A stretch of 64,000 nucleotides of DNA from Aeromonas veronii bv. veronii (GTDB lineage: Bacteria; Pseudomonadota; Gammaproteobacteria; Enterobacterales; Aeromonadaceae), in contig NZ_CDDK01000018.1 in NCBI RefSeq assembly GCF_000820225.1, positions 62,001 through 126,000 of the forward strand, written 5' to 3'. Shown piece after piece: positions 42,487 to 50,454 of this stretch. Position 1 is the first letter of the stretch. Each line of letters opens with the position of its first letter. A program made the translations under genes and the position numbers. The notes beneath the pieces were generated by a model. The model was given only the letters and a program-made list of their open reading frames with translations. It did no database searches and had not been told where the DNA came from.

Positions 42487-42688
42487 AGAATATCCTTTTC
42501 TGGTCTGTCCGTTTGCTTCCGACATCCGGCTCTGATTGTTATGGGATGTCGAGTCCATTGTTGCAGACCAGCACAAAAAAGTCGCTATAGCGTCATGCGA
42601 TGATACCGATTGAGAAAATCGGTGCGATAACTGCGCCCGGCGGCCAGGGCCAGGCGCTCAGGATCGTTTTGCCAAAACGTGGGAAAGA

Positions 42689-43207
42689 TCAGAGCAGGGC
42701 GTGGATTTCGCTCAGGATCTGCTCGACCCACTGCTCGATGCGCGGATCGGTCTGGTCATATTGGTTGGCATCGTCCAGCGCCAGCCCGACGAAGTGACGA
42801 CCATCGTCGATCAGTGCCTTGGAGGCATCGAATTCGTACCCTTCGTTGGGCCAGTAGCCCACCAGCTTGACCCCTTTTGGCACTAGCTGATCGTGCAGCA
42901 TGCCGAGGGCGTCCTGGAACCATTCGCCATAACCGAGCTGATCGCCGAGGCCAAACAGGGCCACGATGCGTCCCTCCAGATGGAGGTCGGCGATATCTTC
43001 CCAGCGGGACTCCCAGTCCTCCTGCAGTTCGCCAAAATCCCAGGTGGAGATGCCGAGGATCAGGATCTCGTAATCCTCCATCCGGCGCAGGGAGACATCC
43101 TTGATATTGTGAATATCCACCAGCTCGGGGCCGATGAGGGCGCGGATCTTCTCGGCAGCCATCTCGGTGTAGCAGGTGGTGGAACCGTAAAACAGACCAA
43201 TCTTCAT
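42689..43207 (-). CDS. fldB: Flavodoxin, FldB type
   Basis: A small FMN electron carrier. The 172-residue protein shows the phosphate-binding loop [12 protein letters not shown] at the N-terminus and the flavin-stacking segments [12 protein letters not shown] and [13 protein letters not shown]. The long-chain form, and its position divergent from xerD as in E. coli, point to FldB rather than FldA. Start ATG 43207 (MKIGLFYG); the open frame runs further upstream without family similarity. Confidence 0.9.
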   Translation of the reverse strand: MKIGLFYGSTTCYTEMAAEKIRALIGPELVDIHNIKDVSLRRMEDYEILILGISTWDFGELQEDWESRWEDIADLHLEGRIVALFGLGDQLGYGEWFQDALGMLHDQLVPKGVKLVGYWPNEGYEFDASKALIDDGRHFVGLALDDANQYDQTDPRIEQWVEQILSEIHALL

Positions 43208-43457
43208 CGCTCTACTCTCTGTTGGCGCTTTCTCGCTTGCTTTTGGCGCGTTCTCGCATGCTCGTGTGGGCTGCGCCATGTTGGCAACACGATGGGTAAC
43301 GTAAGGGGAGGGCGCCAGTCTAGCAGATTGCCATTCGACCTTCACCGCCCGGCAAGGGGTGTGGCAAACGTGCCTTATCTTTCCAATGAAAGTGCCTTGT
43401 CTTTCCAAGGAGTTGGCGCGTTACAATGGGCCATCGATCCCCTGATTGCAGCGCACC
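43208..43457. promoter_or_regulatory. fldB-xerD divergent region with two pairs of imperfect tandem repeats
   Basis: Repeat pair 1: a 20-bp unit beginning ttggcgc at 43222 and 43243 (two mismatches, period 21). Repeat pair 2: a 22-bp unit beginning gtgcctt at 43370 and 43392 (four mismatches). Both periods are about two helical turns. A regulatory role is inference. Confidence 0.5.
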
Positions 43458-44357
43458 ATGAGCAAACCCGACCCCCATCCCCTGATTGAACCCTTCCTCG
43501 ACGCCCTCTGGCTGGAGCGGGGATTGTCTGACAACACGGTCAGCTCCTATCGCAGCGATCTGGAGAAGTTCTCCCTCTGGCTCGACGAGCAGGGGAGCTC
43601 GCTGCTGCTGGCGGGGATGGACGAGATCCAGCACTACCTCGCCTGGCGGGTCGATCACCAGTTTGCGGCCAGCAGCACCGCCCGCTTCCTGTCGGCCCTG
43701 CGCCGCTTTTACCAGTATCTCAACCGTGAGAAGCTGCGCAGCGACGATCCGACCGTGCTGCTGGAGGGGCCCAAGCTGCCGAAAAAACTCCCCTCCGATT
43801 TAAGCGAAACGGAAGTGGAGGCACTCTTGAGTGCGCCGCTGGTGGATGACCCGCTGGAGTTGCGGGACAAGGCGATGCTGGAGCTGCTCTACGCCACCGG
43901 CTTGCGGGTTTCCGAGCTAGTGGGGCTCACCGCCGAGCATGTCAGTTTACGTCAGGGTTTGGTGCGGGTGGTCGGCAAGGGCAATAAGGAGCGGCTGGTG
44001 CCGATGGGCGAGGAGGCGATGCACTGGTTGGAGCGTTACTATCGGGAGGCGCGCACCCTGCTGCTGGGGGGCACCAGCTCGGATGTGGTGTTTCCCTCCA
44101 AGCAGGCCCGTATGATGACTCGCCAGACCTTCTGGCATCGCATCAAGCTCTATGCCCTGCGGGCCGGGATCAACGGTGAGCTGTCCCCCCATACCTTGCG
44201 CCACGCCTTCGCCACCCATCTGCTCAACCACGGCGCCGACTTGCGGGTGGTGCAGATGCTGCTGGGCCATGCGGATCTCTCCACCACCCAAATCTACACC
44301 CATGTGGCCAACGAGCGACTCAAGGCGCTGCACGGTGAGCACCACCCCCGCGCTTAA
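43458..44357 (+). CDS. xerD: Site-specific tyrosine recombinase XerD
   Basis: Resolves chromosome dimers at dif with XerC and FtsK. The 299-residue protein has all catalytic residues: R150 (ATGLRVSEL), K174, H245 and R248 (HTLRHAFATH), H271, and nucleophile Tyr280 (STTQIYTHV). ATG 43458 (MSKPDPHPLIEPF) is chosen over the upstream GTG/TTG codons. Its stop overlaps by four bases the stop of the convergent diguanylate cyclase gene, with no terminator between. Confidence 0.96.
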   Translation: MSKPDPHPLIEPFLDALWLERGLSDNTVSSYRSDLEKFSLWLDEQGSSLLLAGMDEIQHYLAWRVDHQFAASSTARFLSALRRFYQYLNREKLRSDDPTVLLEGPKLPKKLPSDLSETEVEALLSAPLVDDPLELRDKAMLELLYATGLRVSELVGLTAEHVSLRQGLVRVVGKGNKERLVPMGEEAMHWLERYYREARTLLLGGTSSDVVFPSKQARMMTRQTFWHRIKLYALRAGINGELSPHTLRHAFATHLLNHGADLRVVQMLLGHADLSTTQIYTHVANERLKALHGEHHPRA

Positions 44358-45889
44358 GCCCGTTGCAGGCGATTTTTGCCCGCTTGTTTAGCCTGATACA
44401 GGGCTGCATCGGCGCGGGCAATCACACTGTCTGGGGCATCATTCAGGGATTCGGTAATGCCACCGCTAAAGGAGACGCTTAAGCCCTTTTCACGCCAATC
44501 CTGTTGCCCCATGCTGATACGCCACTGCTCCATCAACTGCTGTGCACTGGCAATATCCGTCTGTTCAAAAATGGCGACCAGCTCTTCCCCCCCAAAGCGG
44601 CACAGGGTTGCCTGTTCCTCCAGCAATTGGCTACCGAGCTGAGCGGTGCGTTTCAAAACGGCATCACCGATGGGATGACCATAGGTATCATTTATTTTTT
44701 TGAAGTTATCAATGTCGATAATAGCCAATATATATTGGCTATTTTCTTTATGTAGAGTGGCGAGCGCCTCTTCCAGATAACGGCGGTTGTACAAGCCGGT
44801 TAATGCATCACGCAGCGATTTTTCTGTTTCGGCCTGCATTTTGTCTGAAATCAGCACGATTTCATCCTCCAGCTCCTCTATGCCAGCCAGCTTGGGGATA
44901 ATAATCTGTTGCCCAGGAGGGGTGATACGCAATTGTCTAACAACTTGTACCAATGTGCTGATTGTATGCTCCAGACGTTGCCTGAAAATAATAGCAACCA
45001 GTGTGAATATCGATAATGATAATACCAGAGTGATAAATATAGTAGGCAGTATCTCACCAATCAAAATATCGCTCTTGAATGGAAATACAGTAATAACCAG
45101 CCACGATGGGTTGTTGTGAAGGGCGTGATATGAAATGAGATCACCATTTTTACTCATTAAGGTACCATTCCTGCCTTTCAATTCAGAAATCCATGGTTGG
45201 TCAAGTCGACTGCCGTTTTCCTGAGGGTCGCTGTGAGCCACAATCATCTTACTGCCTCGGTCAAAGAGCATATATACAACATTGTTACTACTCTCCAGAA
45301 TCCGCCCTATACGTGCTGAAAATACTTTCAAGTTCAGGTCGATGCCAATCACGCCAAGAAATTCCCCCTGGTTATTAAAAACAGCATGGGAAAGGGTGAC
45401 GACCGGCATTTTTTCAATCGCGTCAATGTAAGGGGAACTCCAGATATTTATGCCGGGATGCTCGATAGCATTGCGGTACCATGGACGTTCCGACTCTTTG
45501 AACTCAATCGGGGTAGGGTGAAGAGAGAAATTGATATGCTTGTTATCCTGAAGCATGTAGTAAACGGTTTTTATTGGGCCATCAGGGTAAAGAAGGTATT
45601 GCCAAATGTCGCGATAACGTTGTTTTAATTCCGGGGGAAGATCTCCATTATTCTCAGTAATGTCGGCAATGATGATATTTATTTGCCTCTCAACCGAAGA
45701 GAGTGAGTTATCCCATTGCTGCGCAGTACTATCGTTAAAAAATCTGGCGGTGCTTAGCAAGGTGTTTTTCTGCATAACAGAAAAAAGGTACGCACTACCC
45801 AATGTGGTCAAAACAAGTGGCAGCGCAAGCAGCAAAAGAAAACGGAGAATAAAGCTGTGATTGGAGTTTGCAGCAGTGGAGGTTTGCAT
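44354..45889 (-). CDS. Membrane diguanylate cyclase with periplasmic Cache-type sensor
   Basis: A 511-residue protein: TM1 (about residues 14-38), a periplasmic sensor (about 40-280) with the dCache feature ERPWYRNAIEHPG and VTLSHAVFNNQGEFLGVIGIDL, TM2 near 280-305, then a GGDEF domain with active GGEEL at 433-437 and DIDNFKKINDTYGHP metal/substrate loop. No RxxD inhibitory site precedes GGEEL, so product feedback may be absent. The gene is clearly more AT-rich than its neighbours and contains a 24-bp perfect palindrome. It may be a later arrival in the xerD-dsbC-recJ locus. Confidence 0.93.
   Translation of the reverse strand: MQTSTAANSNHSFILRFLLLLALPLVLTTLGSAYLFSVMQKNTLLSTARFFNDSTAQQWDNSLSSVERQINIIIADITENNGDLPPELKQRYRDIWQYLLYPDGPIKTVYYMLQDNKHINFSLHPTPIEFKESERPWYRNAIEHPGINIWSSPYIDAIEKMPVVTLSHAVFNNQGEFLGVIGIDLNLKVFSARIGRILESSNNVVYMLFDRGSKMIVAHSDPQENGSRLDQPWISELKGRNGTLMSKNGDLISYHALHNNPSWLVITVFPFKSDILIGEILPTIFITLVLSLSIFTLVAIIFRQRLEHTISTLVQVVRQLRITPPGQQIIIPKLAGIEELEDEIVLISDKMQAETEKSLRDALTGLYNRRYLEEALATLHKENSQYILAIIDIDNFKKINDTYGHPIGDAVLKRTAQLGSQLLEEQATLCRFGGEELVAIFEQTDIASAQQLMEQWRISMGQQDWREKGLSVSFSGGITESLNDAPDSVIARADAALYQAKQAGKNRLQRA
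44720..44743. repeat. 24-bp perfect palindrome inside the diguanylate cyclase gene
   Basis: aatagccaatat (44720-44731) is followed immediately by its exact reverse complement (44732-44743), within the codons just before the DIDN loop of the GGDEF domain. Confidence 0.9.
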
Positions 45890-45975
45890 AGTCACGACGC
45901 CTATATAACTTTACGCCATCTAACCATAGCCCATGGGCATCGTGACACACATACACACCAGTCTGGGGAGTCGGC

Positions 45976-46386
45976 TTAACGCTCCTGTTGAGATTTCAGC
46001 AGATCACGGATCTCGGTCAGCAGCTCCTGATCTTTGGTCGGGCCTGCCGGGGCGGCAGCTTCCTCTTCCTGCTTCTTCTTCAGGGTGTTGATGGCCTTCA
46101 GTCCCATGAAGATGGCAAAAGAGATGATCAGAAAGTCGATGATGGTCTGGATGAACTTGCCATAGGCGATGACCACGGCGGGTGTTGTACCTTCTGCGGC
46201 CTTCAGGGTAACCGCCAGGTCGCTGAAGTCCACGCCGCCCAGGATCAGGCCGATGGGCGGCATGATCACGTCACCGACAAAAGAGGAGACAATTTTGCCG
46301 AAGGCGGCACCAATGATGATACCGACCGCCATATCGATGACGTTGCCGCGGGCGGCAAAGGCTTTGAACTCTTGAATCAGACTCAT
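45976..46386 (-). CDS. mscL: Large-conductance mechanosensitive channel
   Basis: Opens a wide pore on hypo-osmotic shock. The 136-residue protein shows the family N-terminus [24 protein letters not shown]1, the periplasmic loop, TM2 ([16 protein letters not shown]) and a C-terminal helical bundle ending [18 protein letters not shown] 46386 is preceded by aggaaat; the frame is open further upstream without similarity. Separated from the cyclase gene by 86 bp. Confidence 0.97.
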   Translation of the reverse strand: MSLIQEFKAFAARGNVIDMAVGIIIGAAFGKIVSSFVGDVIMPPIGLILGGVDFSDLAVTLKAAEGTTPAVVIAYGKFIQTIIDFLIISFAIFMGLKAINTLKKKQEEEAAAPAGPTKDQELLTEIRDLLKSQQER

Positions 46387-46633
46387 TATTTCCTCCGAAA
46401 TTAAACAAGATAGCGCGTTGATTACCCTTGCCAAAGGGCGAACACTTGTCAGGAAAAACAGAGGCTAAGCCGCGTTGTTCCTGTCGTCCTGACTAGCTTG
46501 CGGGCGTTATGAGTCCTTGGCAATCGGGGGGAGCCATTTTTTTGGTACAAAGTGATATTAATTTTTTGGTAAGTAGTTGGTTGAATGATGAGCTGTGCTG
46601 CTGTAGTTTGCTGGGTCGATTCATTCATACCAC

Positions 46634-47350
46634 GTGAGTAAACAAGTGAAGTATTTACTACTGGGAATGATGCTTTTGTGCACATTTGCTGCCAGAGCGG
46701 GGATGGATACCCAAGCCTTGAAACAGACCATCACAGCCCGGCTGGGGGTCCCCGTCTATCTGGTTGAACCGACCCCGATCGCGGGGTTGTATATGCTGGG
46801 CACCTCACAGGGGGTGCTCTACAGCGATGCCAAAGGGGATTATGTGGTGCAGGGGGTCATGCTGGATATGACCCGCGACATGAAGAACCTGACCATCTCG
46901 GGTATGCGCGAGCAGCGCCGACTTGGTTTGGCGCAGGTGGCTCATGCCCCCATTGTGCTCAAGGCTCGGGATGAGCGTCACCGGGTCGCGCTGTTTCTCG
47001 GCGAGCAGGACGCCAAACGCCGTCAGCTCTCCGGCACCTTGCAACACCTGCAGGCATCCGGGGTGAGCGTGGCTCTCTATCCGGTGATTGATCACGCCGA
47101 ACGGGCCGCCGACTGGTGCAGCGATCCCCTGCTGCAAAATGATCCGTTAAAAGCCTATTTGCCTCAAACGGCATGTAGTGAGACCCTTATCCAAAATATT
47201 GGCCTGAGCCAATGGTTGGGGGTCAAGGTACTGCCGGCCTGGGTCTCCTCCGATGGGGATCTGGTGCGCGGGTATCAGAGCCCCGAACAGCTGCTCAAGA
47301 TACTGGATCATATTGATGTCCCTGCAAATCCGTCGTCGTCCGCGAGTTGA
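46634..47350 (+). CDS. dsbC: DsbC-like periplasmic protein lacking the catalytic CXXC
   Basis: A 238-residue exported protein (signal to about residue 22) in the position of dsbC upstream of recJ. The N-terminal dimerisation domain and thioredoxin-fold C-terminus align with DsbC, and the structural disulfide is kept (Cys162 in DWCSDP, Cys181 in QTAC). But where the family has CGYC, the sequence is FLGEQDAKRR (121-130), with no cysteine. It therefore cannot act as a normal isomerase; a chaperone or dimer-partner role is possible. GTG 46634 is the likely start; GTG 46646 is an alternative. It overlaps recJ. Confidence 0.8.
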   Translation: MSKQVKYLLLGMMLLCTFAARAGMDTQALKQTITARLGVPVYLVEPTPIAGLYMLGTSQGVLYSDAKGDYVVQGVMLDMTRDMKNLTISGMREQRRLGLAQVAHAPIVLKARDERHRVALFLGEQDAKRRQLSGTLQHLQASGVSVALYPVIDHAERAADWCSDPLLQNDPLKAYLPQTACSETLIQNIGLSQWLGVKVLPAWVSSDGDLVRGYQSPEQLLKILDHIDVPANPSSSAS

Positions 47351-49046
47351 TGATTCCCATCTGCCTGCCACCCTGCATCCCCTGCTTCGCCAAATCTTCG
47401 CCAGCCGTGGCGTAGAGGATCCCGCTCTGCTGGAGCGCAGCGCCAGCCAGCTGTTGCCGCCCCAGCGCCTCTATGGCATGGAACAGGCGGTGCCGCTGCT
47501 GGCGGAGGCTCTGACTGCCCAGAAACGGATCCTTATCGTCGGCGACTTCGACTGCGATGGTGCCACCAGTTCGGCGCTGTGTGTGCTGGCCCTGCGCGCC
47601 ATGGGCGGTCGCCACATCGATTTTCTGGTGCCCAACCGCTTCGAGTTTGGCTACGGCCTCACCCCCGAGATTGTCGAGCTGGCGGTAGCCCGTGGCGCCG
47701 AGTTTCTGATCACGGTGGATAACGGCATCTCCAGCATCGCCGGGGTGGCGGCAGCCAAGGCGGCTGGCATGCAGGTACTGGTTACCGATCACCATTTGCC
47801 GGGTCAGGAGCTGCCTGACGCCGATGCCATCGTCAACCCGAACCAGCATGGTTGCGATTTCCCCTCCAAGTCGCTGGCCGGGGTGGGGGTAGCCTTCTAC
47901 CTGATGGCGGCCCTCAACACCCATCTGCGTCAGCTCGGCTGGTTCGAACGGCAAGGGTTGCGCGCCCCCAATGTGGCGGATTACCTCGATCTGGTGGCCC
48001 TCGGCACGGTCGCCGACGTGGTGGCGCTCGATGGCAACAACCGCATTTTGGTCCATCAGGGGTTGCAGCGGATCCGGGCTGGCCGCTGTCGCCCCGGCAT
48101 TCAGGCGCTAGTGGATGTGTCGGGCCGCGATGGTCGCCGCCTCACCGCCGCCGATCTCGGCTTTGCGCTGGGGCCGCGCCTCAACGCGGTGGGCCGTCTC
48201 GATGATATGTCCCTCGGGGTCGCCTGTCTGCTCTGCGATGATCTCAATTTGGCGCGCCAGCTTGCGGCCGAGATGGACAGCCTCAATCAGGAGCGCAAGG
48301 AGATCGAGCAGGGGATGCAGCAGGAGGCCCTCGCCACCCTGGAGCAGGTCCGGTTTCGCGATGGCGAGGTGCCGTCGGGCATAGTGCTGCACCGCAACGA
48401 GTGGCATCAGGGAGTAGTGGGGCTGGTGGCCTCCAAGGTGAAGGAGAAGTACTACCGCCCGGTCATTGCCTTTGCCGAGAGCAGCGAGACCGAGCTCAAG
48501 GGCTCCGGCCGCTCCATCCCCGGCGTGCACCTGCGCGATGCGCTGGAACTGCTCGATACCCGCCATCCGGGCCTAATGGGCAAGTTTGGCGGCCACGCCA
48601 TGGCGGCGGGGTTGACCCTGCCCAAGGCCAATATCGAGGCGTTCGGTCGGGCCTTTGAGGCGGTCATTAGTGAGCTGGTGACACCGGAGCTTTTGACCGG
48701 GGTGTTGCTCACCGATGGCGAGTTGTTGCCAGACGAGCTCAACCTCGAGCTGGCGGAGCTTATTCGCGCCTCCGGCCCCTGGGGTCAGGCCTTCCCCGAG
48801 CCGCTGTTCGACGGCGAGTTCGTGCTGGTTCAGCAGCGGCTGGTGGGGGAGAAGCACCTCAAGATGATGCTGACAACCGATTCCGGTCACGCGGTGGATG
48901 CCATCGCCTTTGGCGTCGATCTCAAGCGCTGGCCCGATGCCACGGTCAAGCGGGTGCGGCTTGTCTACCGGCTTGACGTCAACGAGTGGCGCGGCAACCG
49001 CAGCGTGCAGCTGCTGGTGGAGCATCTGGAGGCAGCCGGTCTCTGA
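47316..49046 (+). CDS. recJ: Single-stranded-DNA-specific exonuclease RecJ
   Basis: A 5'-3' ssDNA exonuclease of recombination and mismatch repair. The 576-residue protein has the DHH-family metal motifs GDFDCDGATS, TVDNGISS, TDHHLPG and LDLVALGTVADVV, plus DHHA1-type KFGGHAMAAGL near residue 430. ATG 47316 (MSLQIRRRPRVDD) lies within the dsbC-like gene (35-bp overlap), matching the family's N-terminus. Terminator follows. Confidence 0.96.
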   Translation: MSLQIRRRPRVDDSHLPATLHPLLRQIFASRGVEDPALLERSASQLLPPQRLYGMEQAVPLLAEALTAQKRILIVGDFDCDGATSSALCVLALRAMGGRHIDFLVPNRFEFGYGLTPEIVELAVARGAEFLITVDNGISSIAGVAAAKAAGMQVLVTDHHLPGQELPDADAIVNPNQHGCDFPSKSLAGVGVAFYLMAALNTHLRQLGWFERQGLRAPNVADYLDLVALGTVADVVALDGNNRILVHQGLQRIRAGRCRPGIQALVDVSGRDGRRLTAADLGFALGPRLNAVGRLDDMSLGVACLLCDDLNLARQLAAEMDSLNQERKEIEQGMQQEALATLEQVRFRDGEVPSGIVLHRNEWHQGVVGLVASKVKEKYYRPVIAFAESSETELKGSGRSIPGVHLRDALELLDTRHPGLMGKFGGHAMAAGLTLPKANIEAFGRAFEAVISELVTPELLTGVLLTDGELLPDELNLELAELIRASGPWGQAFPEPLFDGEFVLVQQRLVGEKHLKMMLTTDSGHAVDAIAFGVDLKRWPDATVKRVRLVYRLDVNEWRGNRSVQLLVEHLEAAGL

Positions 49047-49073
49047 GTCAAGAGCATCGCAGCCCTATCGCTG

Positions 49074-49106
49074 ACAACGGCCACCCTCGGGTGGCCGTTT
49101 TTGTTG
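49074..49106 (+). terminator. Terminator after recJ
   Basis: Stem acggccaccc / gggtggccgt followed by tttttg. Confidence 0.88.
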
Positions 49107-49127
49107 GCGGTTTTCTGGAAAAGGGCG

Positions 49128-49158
49128 TTGACCTGTCTATAGCTTTACAGTTTAAGCT
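49128..49158 (+). promoter_or_regulatory. Candidate MerR-type promoter (19-bp spacer) of the MerR-methyltransferase gene
   Basis: TTGACC (49128-49133) and TAAGCT (49153-49158) are separated by 19 bp, the over-long spacer typical of promoters that MerR proteins untwist. A partial dyad (ctgt 49133-49136 / acag 49147-49150) is centred in the spacer. It lies 45 bp upstream of a MerR gene, so autoregulation is likely. Confidence 0.5.
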
Positions 49159-49203
49159 CGTCTCTATCGGGTCACCTGAGGGCCCGCACCGTGAGTGATT
49201 GCC

Positions 49204-50387
49204 ATGAAAATATCCGAACTGGCCCGCCGCTGCGGCCTCGCCCGCTCCACCCTGCTCTATTACGAGAAGCTGGGGGTGATTGCCGGTACCCGGGCCGCCA
49301 ACGGCTATCGCCACTATGACGAGGGGGATCTGCAACGACTGCAGATGGTGCAGGCCCTGCAGGCAGGTGGTCTCAGCCTCAAGCAGTGCCTCGCCTGTCT
49401 GGCTGGCGAGATAGATCAAGCGGCATTGCAGGCCCGGGTCAGGGAGCTGGATGAGGAGCTGGCGCGGATGCAGCGCGCCCGGGATCTGTTGGCGGGTCTG
49501 GCAGGGGTGCGCCCGCGCTCCGGTGAGGAATTCAAGGCCTGGCAGCTGCAACTGCAGCGCGAGGCACCGGAGGCCTACTTCGCGTGGGTGATGAAACAGG
49601 GTTTTAGCGAGAAAGATCGCTACCACTTGCAATGGTTGAGCAAAGACATGAATGAACATGAGCGTTACATCAAGGACTTTATCCAGCTGCTGGATGGCAT
49701 GAGTTACTGGGGGCCGGGGGATCGCGCCTTCACCCAACAGCAGTTTGCCGCCTTGCCCATCCGGCCGCGCCGGATCCTCGACATGGGTTGCGGGCGCGGT
49801 GCCTCGACCATGGCGCTGGCTCAGGTGACCGATGCCGACATTGTGGCCATCGATCTGGAAGAGGATGCACTGGCCGCCGTGGCGCACTCCGCCCGTGCAG
49901 CGGGCTTTGAGCATGTCTCCACCCTCTGCGCCAACATGGCGGCACTGCCGGACGATCTGGCCCCGGCCGACCTCATCTGGGCAGAGGGGAGCGCTTACGT
50001 GATGGGGGTTGCCATGCGCTGAAGGCGTGGCGTCCGCTGCTCGCGAGCCCACAGGCTTGCATCGTGCTGAGTGATGCGGTCTGGCTGACCGATAACCCGC
50101 CCGAGGAGGCGTTGGCATTCTGGCAGCAGGATTACCCCGCCATGCAGACGCTGGCGGGCCTGCTTGAGACGGTACAAGCGGCAGGCTACCGCTGCCTGTC
50201 ACACACTCCGTTGCCGATGAGCGCCTGGAACAACTATCTGGACCCTATTGAGGTCAATCTGGTGCGCTATCGAGACGAGCTGGGGGAGAGTGCCGCCTGG
50301 CAGGACTTGAGCCGGGAAGTAGCCATCCACCGCCAATATCTGGGCAGTTACGGCTATGTGATCTGCTGCCTGCAAAAAGATGCGTGA
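49204..50387 (+). pseudogene. MerR regulator fused to a SAM methyltransferase, broken by a -1 frameshift
   Basis: Residues 1-75 are a MerR winged helix (MKISELARRCGLARSTLLYY), 75-110 a coiled coil, and 185-272 the start of a class I methyltransferase (ILDMGCGRGAS, 191-201). The frame stops at 50022 (TGA) just after YVMGVAMR. The remaining fold (KAWRPLLAS... VLSDAVWLTDNPPEEALAFW ... YGYVICCLQKDA) continues to 50387 in another frame, consistent with loss of one base near 50005-50015. Restored, the protein would be about 394 residues. Either a real mutation or a sequencing error; the DNA-binding part could still be made. Confidence 0.8.
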
Positions 50388-50394
50388 TAATTTG

Positions 50395-50432
50395 TCGTAA
50401 AAAAATGAGGCGCCTGTGGGCGCCTCGTTGTT
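50395..50432. terminator. Bidirectional terminator between the MerR-methyltransferase gene and lnt
   Basis: Stem gaggcgcc / ggcgcctc; seven As upstream give an ideal T-run for the minus-strand lnt transcript. Confidence 0.9.
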
Positions 50433-50454
50433 TATCAGGGATTGCGGATGGCCA

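Noticed and set aside
50064-50387. Separate 107-residue gene after the MerR gene
   Set aside because: Its sequence is the direct continuation of the methyltransferase domain; better explained as the out-of-frame second half of one gene.
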